NCBI GenBank assembly: GCA_035604215.1
Contig: DATNIW010000073.1
Coordinates: forward strand, 1 to 64,000
Direction of reading: 5' to 3'
Source: UBA5070 sp035604215
GTDB taxonomy: Bacteria > Fibrobacterota > Fibrobacteria > UBA5070
DNA: 64,000 nt
Position numbers and translations under genes: made by a program
Part shown: positions 27,567 to 36,800 of the stretch, piece by piece
Layout: the number at the start of each line of letters is the position of its first letter
How positions within the stretch are numbered: the stretch's first letter is position 1
Notes under the pieces: model-generated
The model's database searches: none
What the model saw: the letters and a program-made list of their open reading frames with translations, nothing else
What the model was told of the DNA's origin: nothing

Positions 27567-28283
27567 CTACTTCTTCGCGGTTCCCTCGAACTTGGCGCAG
27601 GCCAGGGCGATGTCGCCGGGACTGCGCGTGGACTTTCCGTCCAGGTAGAGCGAGGGCGTGCCCTGGACGCCCAGGCTCTCTCCCAGCCTCATGTCGCGTT
27701 CCACCGCCTCCTTGGCCGCGTTGGAACGCCTGTCGGCGTCGAACCGCGCCATGTCGAGGCCCAGCGACCTGGCGGAGGACGTGAGGACGGAATCCGTCAA
27801 CGAGCGGAAGCTCGGCGTGGTCGCGAAGTAGTACTCCCACAGCTTCCCCTGGCGCCCCGCCGCCCAGAGCGCGAGATGGCCTTCCATCGACCTGTCGTGG
27901 ATGGTGACCAGGGGAAAATGCCGGAACGAGATCCGGAGGGTCTTGGGATGTTCCGCCTGGAGATTCTTCAGCACCGGGGCCATCTGGGCGCAGTAGGGGC
28001 ACTGCAGGTCCGTGAACAGGACCACCGTCACCGGAGCCTTGGATTCCCCCAGGACGGCCGTGCCTTCCACGGGGATGTCGAAGGTGGAGTCCTGGAGGGC
28101 CACCGCGCGCCGGTCGCGGTCGATGTCCAGGCCTCGCAGGGCGAGGACCTTCTCCAGCGTGCGCAACTCGGTGGAGAGGCTGTCGACCTTGGCTTCCAGC
28201 GCCGAAATCTGTCCCGATGGAGGCTGCGCGAAGGCCAGGGCCGCGCCCAGGGCCAAAATGGAAATGGATGTCCTGACCTGCAT
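27567..28283 (-). CDS. Exported DsbA/DsbG-like thioredoxin-fold protein
   Basis: 238 aa. Signal peptide about 1-19 (ending AFAQ), then a short coiled coil (ISALEAKVDSLSTELRTLEKVL), then a thioredoxin-like domain with the active site LQCPYCAQM and cis-proline loop GVQGTPSLYL. The CPYC motif fits periplasmic disulfide exchange. Partner DsbB/DsbD is not in the window. ATG 28283 is chosen because it starts the signal peptide. A TAGTTTG box (28318-28324, minus strand) lies upstream. Confidence 0.88.
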   Translation of the reverse strand: MQVRTSISILALGAALAFAQPPSGQISALEAKVDSLSTELRTLEKVLALRGLDIDRDRRAVALQDSTFDIPVEGTAVLGESKAPVTVVLFTDLQCPYCAQMAPVLKNLQAEHPKTLRISFRHFPLVTIHDRSMEGHLALWAAGRQGKLWEYYFATTPSFRSLTDSVLTSSARSLGLDMARFDADRRSNAAKEAVERDMRLGESLGVQGTPSLYLDGKSTRSPGDIALACAKFEGTAKK

Positions 28284-28367
28284 GTTCGCCGTCCCGTCCG
28301 TTGAGGTGCTCGACGGACAAACTAGGATCCGTGCAGGTCCCGACGGATGCCGGACCGTCGGATCGGC

Positions 28368-28375
28368 TAACTTTG
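28368..28375 (+). promoter_or_regulatory. TAACTTTG promoter element before the SulP gene
   Basis: Exact fit to TAnnTTTG, ending 5 nt before the ATG at 28381; predicts a leaderless or nearly leaderless mRNA. No Shine-Dalgarno is visible. Confidence 0.42.
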
Positions 28376-28380
28376 GGTCC

Positions 28381-30102
28381 ATGCCGCATCTGCTTCCCAC
28401 CCGGTTGGAACCGAAACTCCTCACCGTGCTCCGCGAGGGGTACTCCTGGGCGGACTTCCGCCGCGACGCGCTGGCGGGCATCATCGTCGGCATCGTGGCC
28501 CTCCCGTTGGCGATCGCGTTCGCCATCGCTTCCGGGGTGAAGCCGGAGCAGGGACTCTACACGGCCATCGTGGCGGGCTTCCTGGTCTCCGCCCTGGGCG
28601 GCACCAGGGTCCAGATCGGAGGCCCCACCGGCGCCTTCATCGTCATCGTGTACGGGATCGTCCAGAAGTACGGATACGACGGATTGGCCGTGGCCACGCT
28701 GTTGGCGGGGGTCATGCTGGTGGTCATGGGGCTTTTGCGCCTGGGAGGACTCGTCAAGTTCGTGCCGTTCCCCCTGACGGTGGGCTTCACCACGGGCATC
28801 GCGCTGATCATCGCCACCACCCAGTTCGGCGATCTGCTGGGCCTGACCATCCCCGGCAAGATCCCCGCGCTGTTCCTGCCCAAGCTCGCGACCTTCGCCC
28901 ACGCGCTTCCGACCACGAACCCCTGGGCGGTGGGAATCGCGGCGGTGGCATTGGCGTTCACGGTGCTTTGGCCCAAGGTCACCAAGAAGGTGCCCGGTTC
29001 GCTGATGGCCATCCTGGCGACCACCCTGCTGGTGCGGATCTTCCACCTGCCCGTGAGCACCATCCACTCCCGATTCGGCGACGTTCCCAGCCACCTGCCC
29101 TTCCCCCACATCCCGACGGTTCCCTTCGACAAGTTCGTCGAGCTGTTCAATCCCGCGGTCTCCATCGCCTTGCTCGCCGCCCTGGAATCCCTGCTCTCCG
29201 CCGTGGTCGCCGACGGCATGACCGGACGCCGCCACCGGTCGGACATGGAGATCGTGGCCCAAGGCGTGGCCAACATCGTTTCGCCGCTGTTCGGGGGAAT
29301 TCCCGCCACGGGGGCCATCGCCCGCACAGCCACCAACATCAAGAACGGCGGCCGCACGCCCATGGCGGGCATGGTCCATGCCGCCACCTTGCTGGTGATC
29401 CTGATGGTCGCCGGACGCTGGGCCGGGCTCATCCCCATGCCGGCCCTGGGAGCCATCCTCCTGGTGGTCGCCTACAACATGTCGGAATGGAGACTCTTCC
29501 TCAAGCTGTTCCGGGCGCCCAAAGGCGATGTGCTGGTGCTCCTGACCAGTTTCCTGCTCACGGTGCTCATCGACCTCACCGTGGCCATCGAGGTCGGGTT
29601 CGTGCTGTCCACGGCGCTGTTCATGAAGCGCATGGCGGAAGTGACGGAGATCCGCGACATCACGCAGACCATGGCCGAAGGCGAGGACCCGGACGACCCC
29701 GGATCCATTTCCCGCAGGTCCATCCCCAAAGGTGTGGAGGTGTTCGAGATCCAAGGATCCTTCTTCTTCGGGGCCGCGGAGAAATTCAAATCCGCGCTCC
29801 AGGAGGCGTCGCGGATGCCGCAGGTTCTCATCCTGCGGATGCGGGGCATGCTTTCCCTGGACGCCACCGGGCTGCGGGCCATCGAGGAAGTCCACGCCCG
29901 CGCCCGCCGGGAAGGATGGGCCCTGATCCTGTCGGGGGTCCATGCCCAACCCATGACCGCATTGGTGCGATCGGGGCTCGCCGACCAGATCGGCGAGGAA
30001 AACCTGTGCGGGGACATCGACGAGGCCCTGGTCCGGGCGACCCTGCTCCAGTCCTCCCGCCGGGACAAGAAAACCGCGGCGCAGAAGGTCCTGGGCGGCT
30101 AA
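28381..30102 (+). CDS. SulP/SLC26 family anion transporter with STAS domain
   Basis: 573-aa inner-membrane transporter. About 10-14 hydrophobic segments (residues 25-410) with SulP features: DALAGIIVGIVALPLAIAFA, GGPTGAFIVI, FGGIPATGAIARTATNIKNGGRTPMAG. C-terminal STAS domain from about 455 (VEVFEIQGSFFFGAAEKF, LRMRGMLSLDATGLRAIEE). Likely sulfate, bicarbonate or another anion; substrate cannot be read from sequence. Heads a same-strand run with the lipoprotein, Cas4-like and RelA-like genes (gaps 13 and 4 nt, then an overlap). Confidence 0.92.
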   Translation: MPHLLPTRLEPKLLTVLREGYSWADFRRDALAGIIVGIVALPLAIAFAIASGVKPEQGLYTAIVAGFLVSALGGTRVQIGGPTGAFIVIVYGIVQKYGYDGLAVATLLAGVMLVVMGLLRLGGLVKFVPFPLTVGFTTGIALIIATTQFGDLLGLTIPGKIPALFLPKLATFAHALPTTNPWAVGIAAVALAFTVLWPKVTKKVPGSLMAILATTLLVRIFHLPVSTIHSRFGDVPSHLPFPHIPTVPFDKFVELFNPAVSIALLAALESLLSAVVADGMTGRRHRSDMEIVAQGVANIVSPLFGGIPATGAIARTATNIKNGGRTPMAGMVHAATLLVILMVAGRWAGLIPMPALGAILLVVAYNMSEWRLFLKLFRAPKGDVLVLLTSFLLTVLIDLTVAIEVGFVLSTALFMKRMAEVTEIRDITQTMAEGEDPDDPGSISRRSIPKGVEVFEIQGSFFFGAAEKFKSALQEASRMPQVLILRMRGMLSLDATGLRAIEEVHARARREGWALILSGVHAQPMTALVRSGLADQIGEENLCGDIDEALVRATLLQSSRRDKKTAAQKVLGG

Positions 30103-30115
30103 TATTTCGGCCCAT

Positions 30116-30520
30116 ATGAGGAATCTTCTCCTGTGGACGGTCGCTCCGACCCTGGTGTTGCTGGGATGCGCAGGATCGGCGCCGAGGGACGGTTCCGAGG
30201 GCTCGGAAATCCTGGACAGGGCGGCGAGGCGCGTGGCCGAACGCTACCGGGACCAGTGCTTCGAGCCCGTGGCCAAGCGGGAGGTCCCCGACGACATGTG
30301 CCAGTTCGATCTCTTCGACAAGGCGGAACGGGAGTGGGGTACCGGGTTCGGCGTCACCGAACTGAAGGTCTCCGCGAACAAGATGCTGGGGATCGAGATC
30401 GAAAAGGAACTCTACAAGCTCCTGGTGTACGACCAGGCATCGCAGCGGTACGTGGCCTCCAGCACCCGGACCCGATACGAGATCATCGCCGCCCTCAAGG
30501 ACAAGTACCGGATACGGTGA
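30116..30520 (+). CDS. Small lipoprotein of unknown function
   Basis: 134 aa. N-terminal hydrophobic stretch ends in a lipobox VLLGCAGS, so Cys18 should be lipidated. The mature part is charged and helical (LDRAARRVAERYRDQCFEP, ELKVSANKMLGIEIEKELYK). I recognise no family. It is 13 nt after the SulP gene and 4 nt before the membrane Cas4-like gene, so it is probably co-transcribed. Confidence 0.75.
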   Translation: MRNLLLWTVAPTLVLLGCAGSAPRDGSEGSEILDRAARRVAERYRDQCFEPVAKREVPDDMCQFDLFDKAEREWGTGFGVTELKVSANKMLGIEIEKELYKLLVYDQASQRYVASSTRTRYEIIAALKDKYRIR

Positions 30521-30524
30521 CATC

Positions 30525-32393
30525 ATGAAACAATCCAAGGCGCTCCACGGTGTTCTTCGGATCCTGCTCCTGTTCTTCTCCCTGGTGGGGACGGCGGGTG
30601 GGGGAATCTATTGGTTCGCCTTCCGTGAGCAGGAAACCGATTGGCGGGTTTTCGCCGTCGGGCTCCTCCTGTCGATGGTGTTGGGTTGGTGGCCTTGGAT
30701 CTCGTTCGCCACCGGAGCCGTCCTGGCCCTGGCCGCGGCCTTGGTGGGCCCGGACCAGATGCGACTGCAGGTGGCGGGAGAAATCCTGGGATTCTGGGTT
30801 CTCGGCCTGGGTTGGGGCACATTGGCCCGTTGGCAGTTCCATTTCGTGCCGGCGCCCGATCCCCGTTCCAGACACCCATCGGCGCCACCGACGGCCAATC
30901 GATCGATGTCGACCAGGGCCGCGGACGCCGATGCCTTCCGACCGCGCCGCCTCATGGAAGGGGATGCCGAGGAACCTGGCCGCCAGGAACCACCCTCTCC
31001 TGCACAATCGCCAACCCTCTCCGACCCCGGAAGGACCCCGATATCGGAGGAGGCTCCTATACCGCTTCCGCTGCCCTCCCTCGAGGGTTTGCAGTTCTCC
31101 GCGCCTCCAATGCCGAGGGCCGAACTTCCAAAGCCCCCTCCTCGTCCACCGGCCACACCCTCGCTCGCCGAATACGGCGGGGAGTCGCTCTATCTGGGAA
31201 GCCTTCCGGACATCTCCCGTGCCGGGTCGGCGATGGGGGAGTCCACCCATCCCGCCATCCCCGCATTTCCCGAGCGTAGCGCGCCGATCCCGGCACCACC
31301 CTCGTCGGGAGCCATTCCACCTCGCCTGACCGAGGAATCCAGCGTGTTCATCGCACCGGAATACCCCACCATGGAGCTTCCGGTGAACAGCCTTCTGCGC
31401 CCTCCGCAACCGCGGAGCACCAAGTCGCCCCCGTCCTCCGCGGGTCCGATCTCGGCTTCGGGCCCGGCCTCGGCTTCGAGCGAGTCCTCCGGAGACGGCC
31501 AGGGTTCCCGGCGTTCTTCCGTTTTCCAACGACCCGAAACCACTCCCGGGGCCAGTTGGGAACACGTTCTGGAGTGGTACAACCAGTTTTCCTGGTCGCC
31601 TTGGCCGGTGGAGGAACTGGAACGCAGGTATTACCGGCCCGGGATCCAGGTGGGTTGGGAAAGCCTCGCCCTCCAGGATCTCGCCGCCGCCTGGAAGGTC
31701 TGGCGCCGCGGTTGCAGTCCGCTCGAACTGGAGCCGGGCCAGATCGACGTGCGAGCCCTCGAGGGGTTCCTGCGATGCGAGCAGCTCGGCGTCCTGCGTC
31801 ACCAGGGGTTTCCCGATCTCCACATCCTTTCGCGCGCCGATGGCAACGACGGATGGCTGGCCGTCTACCGCGAGGTCCGGGGTCGGATGAGGGGTGGGGA
31901 AGCGACCATCCACCGGGTGGATGTTGGAACGCCGCTGGTGGACGCCGAGACCGGTCTGGTCGGGCGCCCGGACCGGCTCGCCGAGATCCGAGGCGAAAGC
32001 GACGTCGTCGCGCTGGTCACGCCGTTTTCCGTCAACGAAGGCCTGAACTGGACCACGGTCTACGCCCTGGCCCAGTACCGCTTGGCCCATTCGCTGGAGC
32101 ACGTCCTGTCCGGCACGCCCGTGGTGGTGAACCTGCCCCTGCCCATCTGGGACGAGAGGAAGCAGAGCCGACTGGCCACGGTCGACGACATCGGGTCGGA
32201 ACAGAGGCGGCTGGACGTGGCCCTGGAGCGGTTCCGACGGGTTTTGTCGGGCCAGGCGTCCCCCAGGGCGCAGACCCACGCCGGGACCTGCTCCGGATGC
32301 GGCTGGCGCCACGCCTGCCCCAGCTACCAGGGAACGCGGCCCCGCCTGGAGCTTTCCGATCCGCCACCCCAGATCGCGGCGGCTTTGCGATGA
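30525..32393 (+). CDS. Membrane-anchored Cas4-like PD-(D/E)XK Fe-S protein, catalytic pair lost
   Basis: 622 aa. Residues 1-105 hold about three membrane helices; 110-345 are a Pro/Ser-rich, probably disordered linker; 345-622 form a globular domain that I read as Cas4/AddB-like. All four Fe-S cysteines of that fold can be proposed: C418 (FLRCEQLGVLR) and the C-terminal C589-x2-C592-x5-C598. The motif I Asp fits VGRPDRL (D483) and a Q-x2-Y-like helix follows (ALAQYRLAHS). However, the strand that should carry E-x-K reads VVALVTPFS (494-502), so nuclease activity is unlikely. No cas genes are near. It overlaps the RelA/SpoT-like gene (ATGA). The fold call is inference from motif pattern. Confidence 0.6.
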   Translation: MKQSKALHGVLRILLLFFSLVGTAGGGIYWFAFREQETDWRVFAVGLLLSMVLGWWPWISFATGAVLALAAALVGPDQMRLQVAGEILGFWVLGLGWGTLARWQFHFVPAPDPRSRHPSAPPTANRSMSTRAADADAFRPRRLMEGDAEEPGRQEPPSPAQSPTLSDPGRTPISEEAPIPLPLPSLEGLQFSAPPMPRAELPKPPPRPPATPSLAEYGGESLYLGSLPDISRAGSAMGESTHPAIPAFPERSAPIPAPPSSGAIPPRLTEESSVFIAPEYPTMELPVNSLLRPPQPRSTKSPPSSAGPISASGPASASSESSGDGQGSRRSSVFQRPETTPGASWEHVLEWYNQFSWSPWPVEELERRYYRPGIQVGWESLALQDLAAAWKVWRRGCSPLELEPGQIDVRALEGFLRCEQLGVLRHQGFPDLHILSRADGNDGWLAVYREVRGRMRGGEATIHRVDVGTPLVDAETGLVGRPDRLAEIRGESDVVALVTPFSVNEGLNWTTVYALAQYRLAHSLEHVLSGTPVVVNLPLPIWDERKQSRLATVDDIGSEQRRLDVALERFRRVLSGQASPRAQTHAGTCSGCGWRHACPSYQGTRPRLELSDPPPQIAAALR

Positions 32394-33652
32394 TCGGGAC
32401 GCCCATCCAGCCGGCCAACGATCCGAGCCGCTTCCTGGACGAGGAGGCCGTCGAAGCGGTGTACCGGGTCCTGTCACCCCAGTGCGAACTGGTCGTGGTG
32501 GAGATGGGTCGCCTGCTGCAGCGCGCCGCCGAGAATCGAGTGCCCGCCGTGCAGGTCAAGGGCAGGGTCAAGAGGCTCCCGAGCCTCCTGGAGAAGCTCC
32601 AGAGGAAATTCAGCCCCCAGGACCTGGTGGAGCCCCTGCCGGCCATGCGACGCCTCGCCGATCTCATGGCCTTGCGGGCGGTCTGTCCCTTCCTGGAAGA
32701 CGTCGATCTCGTGGTGGACGCCGCCCGGTCGGTCTTCGAGATCCAGGAAACGGAGCAGAAGGGAGAAGGGCGCTCCTTCGCGGAATTCGGCTACGCGAGC
32801 ACCCATCTGCAGGTCAGCCTCCCCTACCAGCTGCAGCAGGAATATCCCACCCTGTCCGAGTTCCGCGTGGAAATTCAGGTGCGCACCATCCTCCAGGACG
32901 CCTGGGCGGAGGTGGAACACGAACTGATCTACAAGGTGGGGGCCCACCCCCTCAACCAGCAGATCCGTCGGAAATTGGCCGCCTTGAACGCGAATCTCGT
33001 CCTTTCCGACACCATCTTCCAGGAGATCCGCGACTACCAGAAGTCCAACATCTCCGACCTGGCCAGGGCCAGGGAAAACCACCTGGAGCAGGCCACGGGC
33101 GAACACGCCCTCTACACCGCTCCCGGGGAGAACGCCCCCCGGCCTCGCCGGACCTCGCAGGGGGAGGTGGAAAAGCTCCTGAAAAAGGGGCTCAACGCCC
33201 AGATCGCCGGGGAGATGGAGGACGCGGTGCGGATCTACACCACCCTCCTGGAAAACCCCCTGGACAACTTCACCCTGTCCGTGGTCCTGAACCACAGGGG
33301 CATGGCGAACGAATCGCTGGAACAGAACGCCGATGCCGTCCAGGACTTCCTGCGCGCCCGGGAGGCGGATTCCCGCAACGCCCGCGCCCGGATCAACTTG
33401 GCTCTCGCCTGGCGACGACAGGGACGTCTGGAAGAAGCGGAGGCGGAATTCCTGGACGTCCTCTCCTTCAAGGCCAACAGCGCCCACGCCCACTACGGGT
33501 TGGGACTGGTCCAGTCCGACCGAGGTGAGGTCCCGGAGGCCATCCTCTCCTGCGAACGCGCCTTGAAGCTCAGCCACAGTTTCACTTTGGCACAGCAGCT
33601 GTTGGACGAACTGCTGGAACACACGCGCCGGGAAGCGGGCGGAGGGTCCTGA
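32390..33652 (+). CDS. RelA/SpoT-type nucleotide synthetase domain with C-terminal TPRs
   Basis: 420 aa. Residues about 20-230 form a RelA/SpoT-like pyrophosphotransferase: the RVKRLPSLLEKLQRK basic segment, DLMALRAVCPF, GYASTH (134-139) and the hallmark EIQVRT (161-166) plus WAEVEHELIYK, as in small alarmone synthetases RelQ/RelP. No HD hydrolase, TGS or ACT domain. Residues about 262-410 contain three to four TPR units (AGEMEDAVRIYTTLLENP, QNADAVQDFLRAREAD, QGRLEEAEAEFLDVL, RGEVPEAILSCERAL). May make (p)ppGpp or another pyrophosphorylated nucleotide; the TPRs suggest control by a partner, perhaps the overlapping membrane protein. Confidence 0.85.
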   Translation: MIGTPIQPANDPSRFLDEEAVEAVYRVLSPQCELVVVEMGRLLQRAAENRVPAVQVKGRVKRLPSLLEKLQRKFSPQDLVEPLPAMRRLADLMALRAVCPFLEDVDLVVDAARSVFEIQETEQKGEGRSFAEFGYASTHLQVSLPYQLQQEYPTLSEFRVEIQVRTILQDAWAEVEHELIYKVGAHPLNQQIRRKLAALNANLVLSDTIFQEIRDYQKSNISDLARARENHLEQATGEHALYTAPGENAPRPRRTSQGEVEKLLKKGLNAQIAGEMEDAVRIYTTLLENPLDNFTLSVVLNHRGMANESLEQNADAVQDFLRAREADSRNARARINLALAWRRQGRLEEAEAEFLDVLSFKANSAHAHYGLGLVQSDRGEVPEAILSCERALKLSHSFTLAQQLLDELLEHTRREAGGGS

Positions 33653-33814
33653 CTCGGAAATCTTGGGCTCCCGAACGTACTCCGAACGCGACCGGCGTCC
33701 AAAGTTTCCCGTGGATCGCGGGCCTAGGGAAGAACGTAAGGCGGTAAACTGAGGATCGGAGTACTCTGGATCAGTCCGTCGAGATCCCTTCCAGGCCGGT
33801 AAACGGAGTTCATC

Positions 33815-36800
33815 GTGAAATTTGCCCTCAGCGCGACATTTTTGATATCCCTCGCTGGACCCTCGATGGTCCAGGCGGCTGACCCCGTACCCTACGACTC
33901 CATCGCCAATCCGTTGAGCGAACTTCCGACGACGGTGACCAACATCCAGCAGATGGGGGACACCATGAACCGGGTCCCCGGCAGGGTGCGTGTCAACCAG
34001 GCCGGGTACCGGTTGGCGGACATCCAGAAGGGGTGGGGTCGGATCTACTACGTGGATGCCGGGAGTGCGAAAAGCTTCACCGTCATCAATGGTTCGAACG
34101 TCGCTGTCGCCACGGGCCCGTTGACCTCCAGGGGACAGAGAGTCCAAGGGCGAGTGATCCCGTTCGCCTACTACAACGCCGCCACCCCCACCCGAATCAG
34201 CCTTCCCGGCTACAACAACGCCACGGGGATGGCCGGTTCCAGAGCTACCGCGGGAACCCTCGACCAAGGATTCCTGCCCACGACCCTCCCCTGGGGACGG
34301 TACCGCGTGGTCGTGGGTACGGACACGTCGGAGCCGTTCATCGTCAGCGACAACGTGTACGGGATGGCCCGTGACGCCGCCATCAAGTTCTTCGGGGTGG
34401 CGCGCAGCGGCGAATACCAATCTTGGTTCCATCCCGCCTCCCACATGTGGGACGGCTGGCTCTACGACAGCGCTGCCAAGAACCCTGACGGCACATACAA
34501 ATACAAGGGAGCCCTGACAGGAGGGTGGTACGACTGCGGCAACCATTTGAAGGAAAGCCGGACCATGAGCTATTCGCTCGCGGCTTTGGGAATGCTGGCT
34601 GCGACGATGCACGACAAGGACGTGGACCACTACGCCTTGAACCAAGCCTACACCCAACAGACGGATGGAATTCCGGATGTCCTCCGCGAGGCGTGGGTGG
34701 GTAGCCAGTTCGCTTTGAAGTCCTTCCGCTTGGCCCAGGGAAACACCGCCAACATGTACCTGTCCGTGGGGAATCCACCGGGAGGACCTGGACCGAACCA
34801 GGGTGTGGATTTCCTGTGGTGGGGTAGGCCGGAGAATCAGGACCAGGTGACCGACATCAATCGCGGGGGCGCGAACGAGCGCAACGTGGTCAAGAATTGG
34901 GGAACCCCATCCATGGCCGACTGGGCGGCGGGATTGGCCTTCGTATCCCGAATGTACCGACCCTACGATCCGAGCTTCTCCGACACCGCCCTGATCATGG
35001 CCAAGGCGATGTACGCGCAAGCCAAGAAGACGAACGCGGCGGAAGGGGGCAGCGACTACGATGGCGAGACCATCGTCATCGACGATCTCGCGCTGGCGGC
35101 GGTCGCGCTGCTTTGGGCGACGCACGACGTCACCTATCTGAACGATGTGGCCTACACGCCGGGAATGGTCAACGGACTGGGAGGCACTTGCGCCGCCTCC
35201 AACGCGGGGACCGCCACGAACCGGTTCAACGGGGGATATTTCGGCTGCGGAAGCAACGGAATCATCAAGAACAGTGGAACTTCCTGGGCGAACATCGAGA
35301 GCTTTTCCCTCTATTCCATGATCAAGCTGATTCTGGTGGATCCGGATACCGCGCAAAATTACGGGATCGCCCCCGCCCAGCGCGACACGCTGCTTCTCCG
35401 GTGTCTGAACAACCTGATCGGTACCGAATTGTCCGGAGCCGGAAAGACGTTCACGCTGCCGATCGGCGGATATTCTCCTGCGATGGTTTCCTATGACAGC
35501 CTTTGGTACAACATGAACTACGGATCTGGTGTTCCCGGCTGGTTCAACAAATACGAGTTTGGCCATTTCGCGGATCTCTACATGTATTGGGACGCCACGT
35601 CCATCGTCGATCAAAAGCCGTTGTTGAATGTTCCCGCGACGCCCGGCTATTGGATGCGCGACACCGTTCAACATCTCATCGTGGACGGCATGGATTACAT
35701 GTTCGGGATGAATGCCATGGACCTGTCCTACCTCATGGGCGTCGGGCACAAGAATCCCAACCACCCCCACCATCGAGCTGCAAATCCCGAGGGCAAGAAT
35801 GTTCCCGGGGCATACTACAACTACAGCATTCCCGTGGGCGGACTTTGGGGAGGGCCGGCCTATTCGGACACCGTCGTGAAGGACCTCTGGGAAAACCAGG
35901 TGTCGGTTTCCGAGGCGAACTGTCCGGATGCATCCGCGGCAGTGATGATTCCGTTGATGGGCTTGTCCAGAGCGGAACCCGTTGTGGCTCCTGTGCCCAC
36001 GGTCTCCGTATTGAGCTCCTCCGACACCTCCGCCGTGATCCAGGTGAATCTCGACAAGTACGGCTTCGTCAAAATCGGATACGGCACCGATTCGAGCGGC
36101 AGCGGACAGATGACCTACGTGAACAGCACGGACAGCGGGGTGACGCTCAGAGTCACCCTCAACAAACTGACCCCGGGGACCAAGTACTACTTCTCCGTGA
36201 CCGCGAGCGACGTGGAGGGAGACCAGACCTTCTCCCACGCTTGGGTGCAGTCGAATGGTGATTCGATCCCCTACAACTTCACCACGCTCTCCAGCGTTGC
36301 GAGCAATCCGAGCTATTCGAACATCAAGGTGTGCAACGTCACGGCTGATTCCGCCGAGGTGATGTGGGTCACGCCCAATGGGACCTTCCCGTCGGCCGTC
36401 GCCTTCGACGACAGCGCGGATTGGGTGGCGGGAAAACGCATCGAGGTGGACACCGACGAAACGGGTCCGATCTCCGTCGAATTCCACAGGGTGCTTTTGA
36501 CAGGACTCAAGGAACAAACCACGTACTACTTCCAGGTCGGCGTCCCGGGAAGCTTCGGCTCCGTGGTGGGTTGCTTCCGCACTCCGGTCGAGGATGTGAA
36601 ATTCGATATCCGGGCCAGTCGCTACAACTGGCCGGAGGGGCCGGACAACACCTACACGGGGTCCTCGGGTTCCGTCATGCGTGCGCTCAGCCTTGGGGTC
36701 ACCAACCAGGACAGCAAGTCCTACGATTCCCTCATGCTTCGCATCTATCTGCGCGGCACCAAGTACTACCCGGACAGCATGGTCGATTTCGGTGCCCGTT

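Noticed and set aside
30525..32393. CRISPR-associated Cas4
   Set aside because: Fe-S cysteines resemble Cas4, but there are no cas1/cas2 genes or repeat array in the window, the protein is membrane anchored and the catalytic E-x-K is missing.
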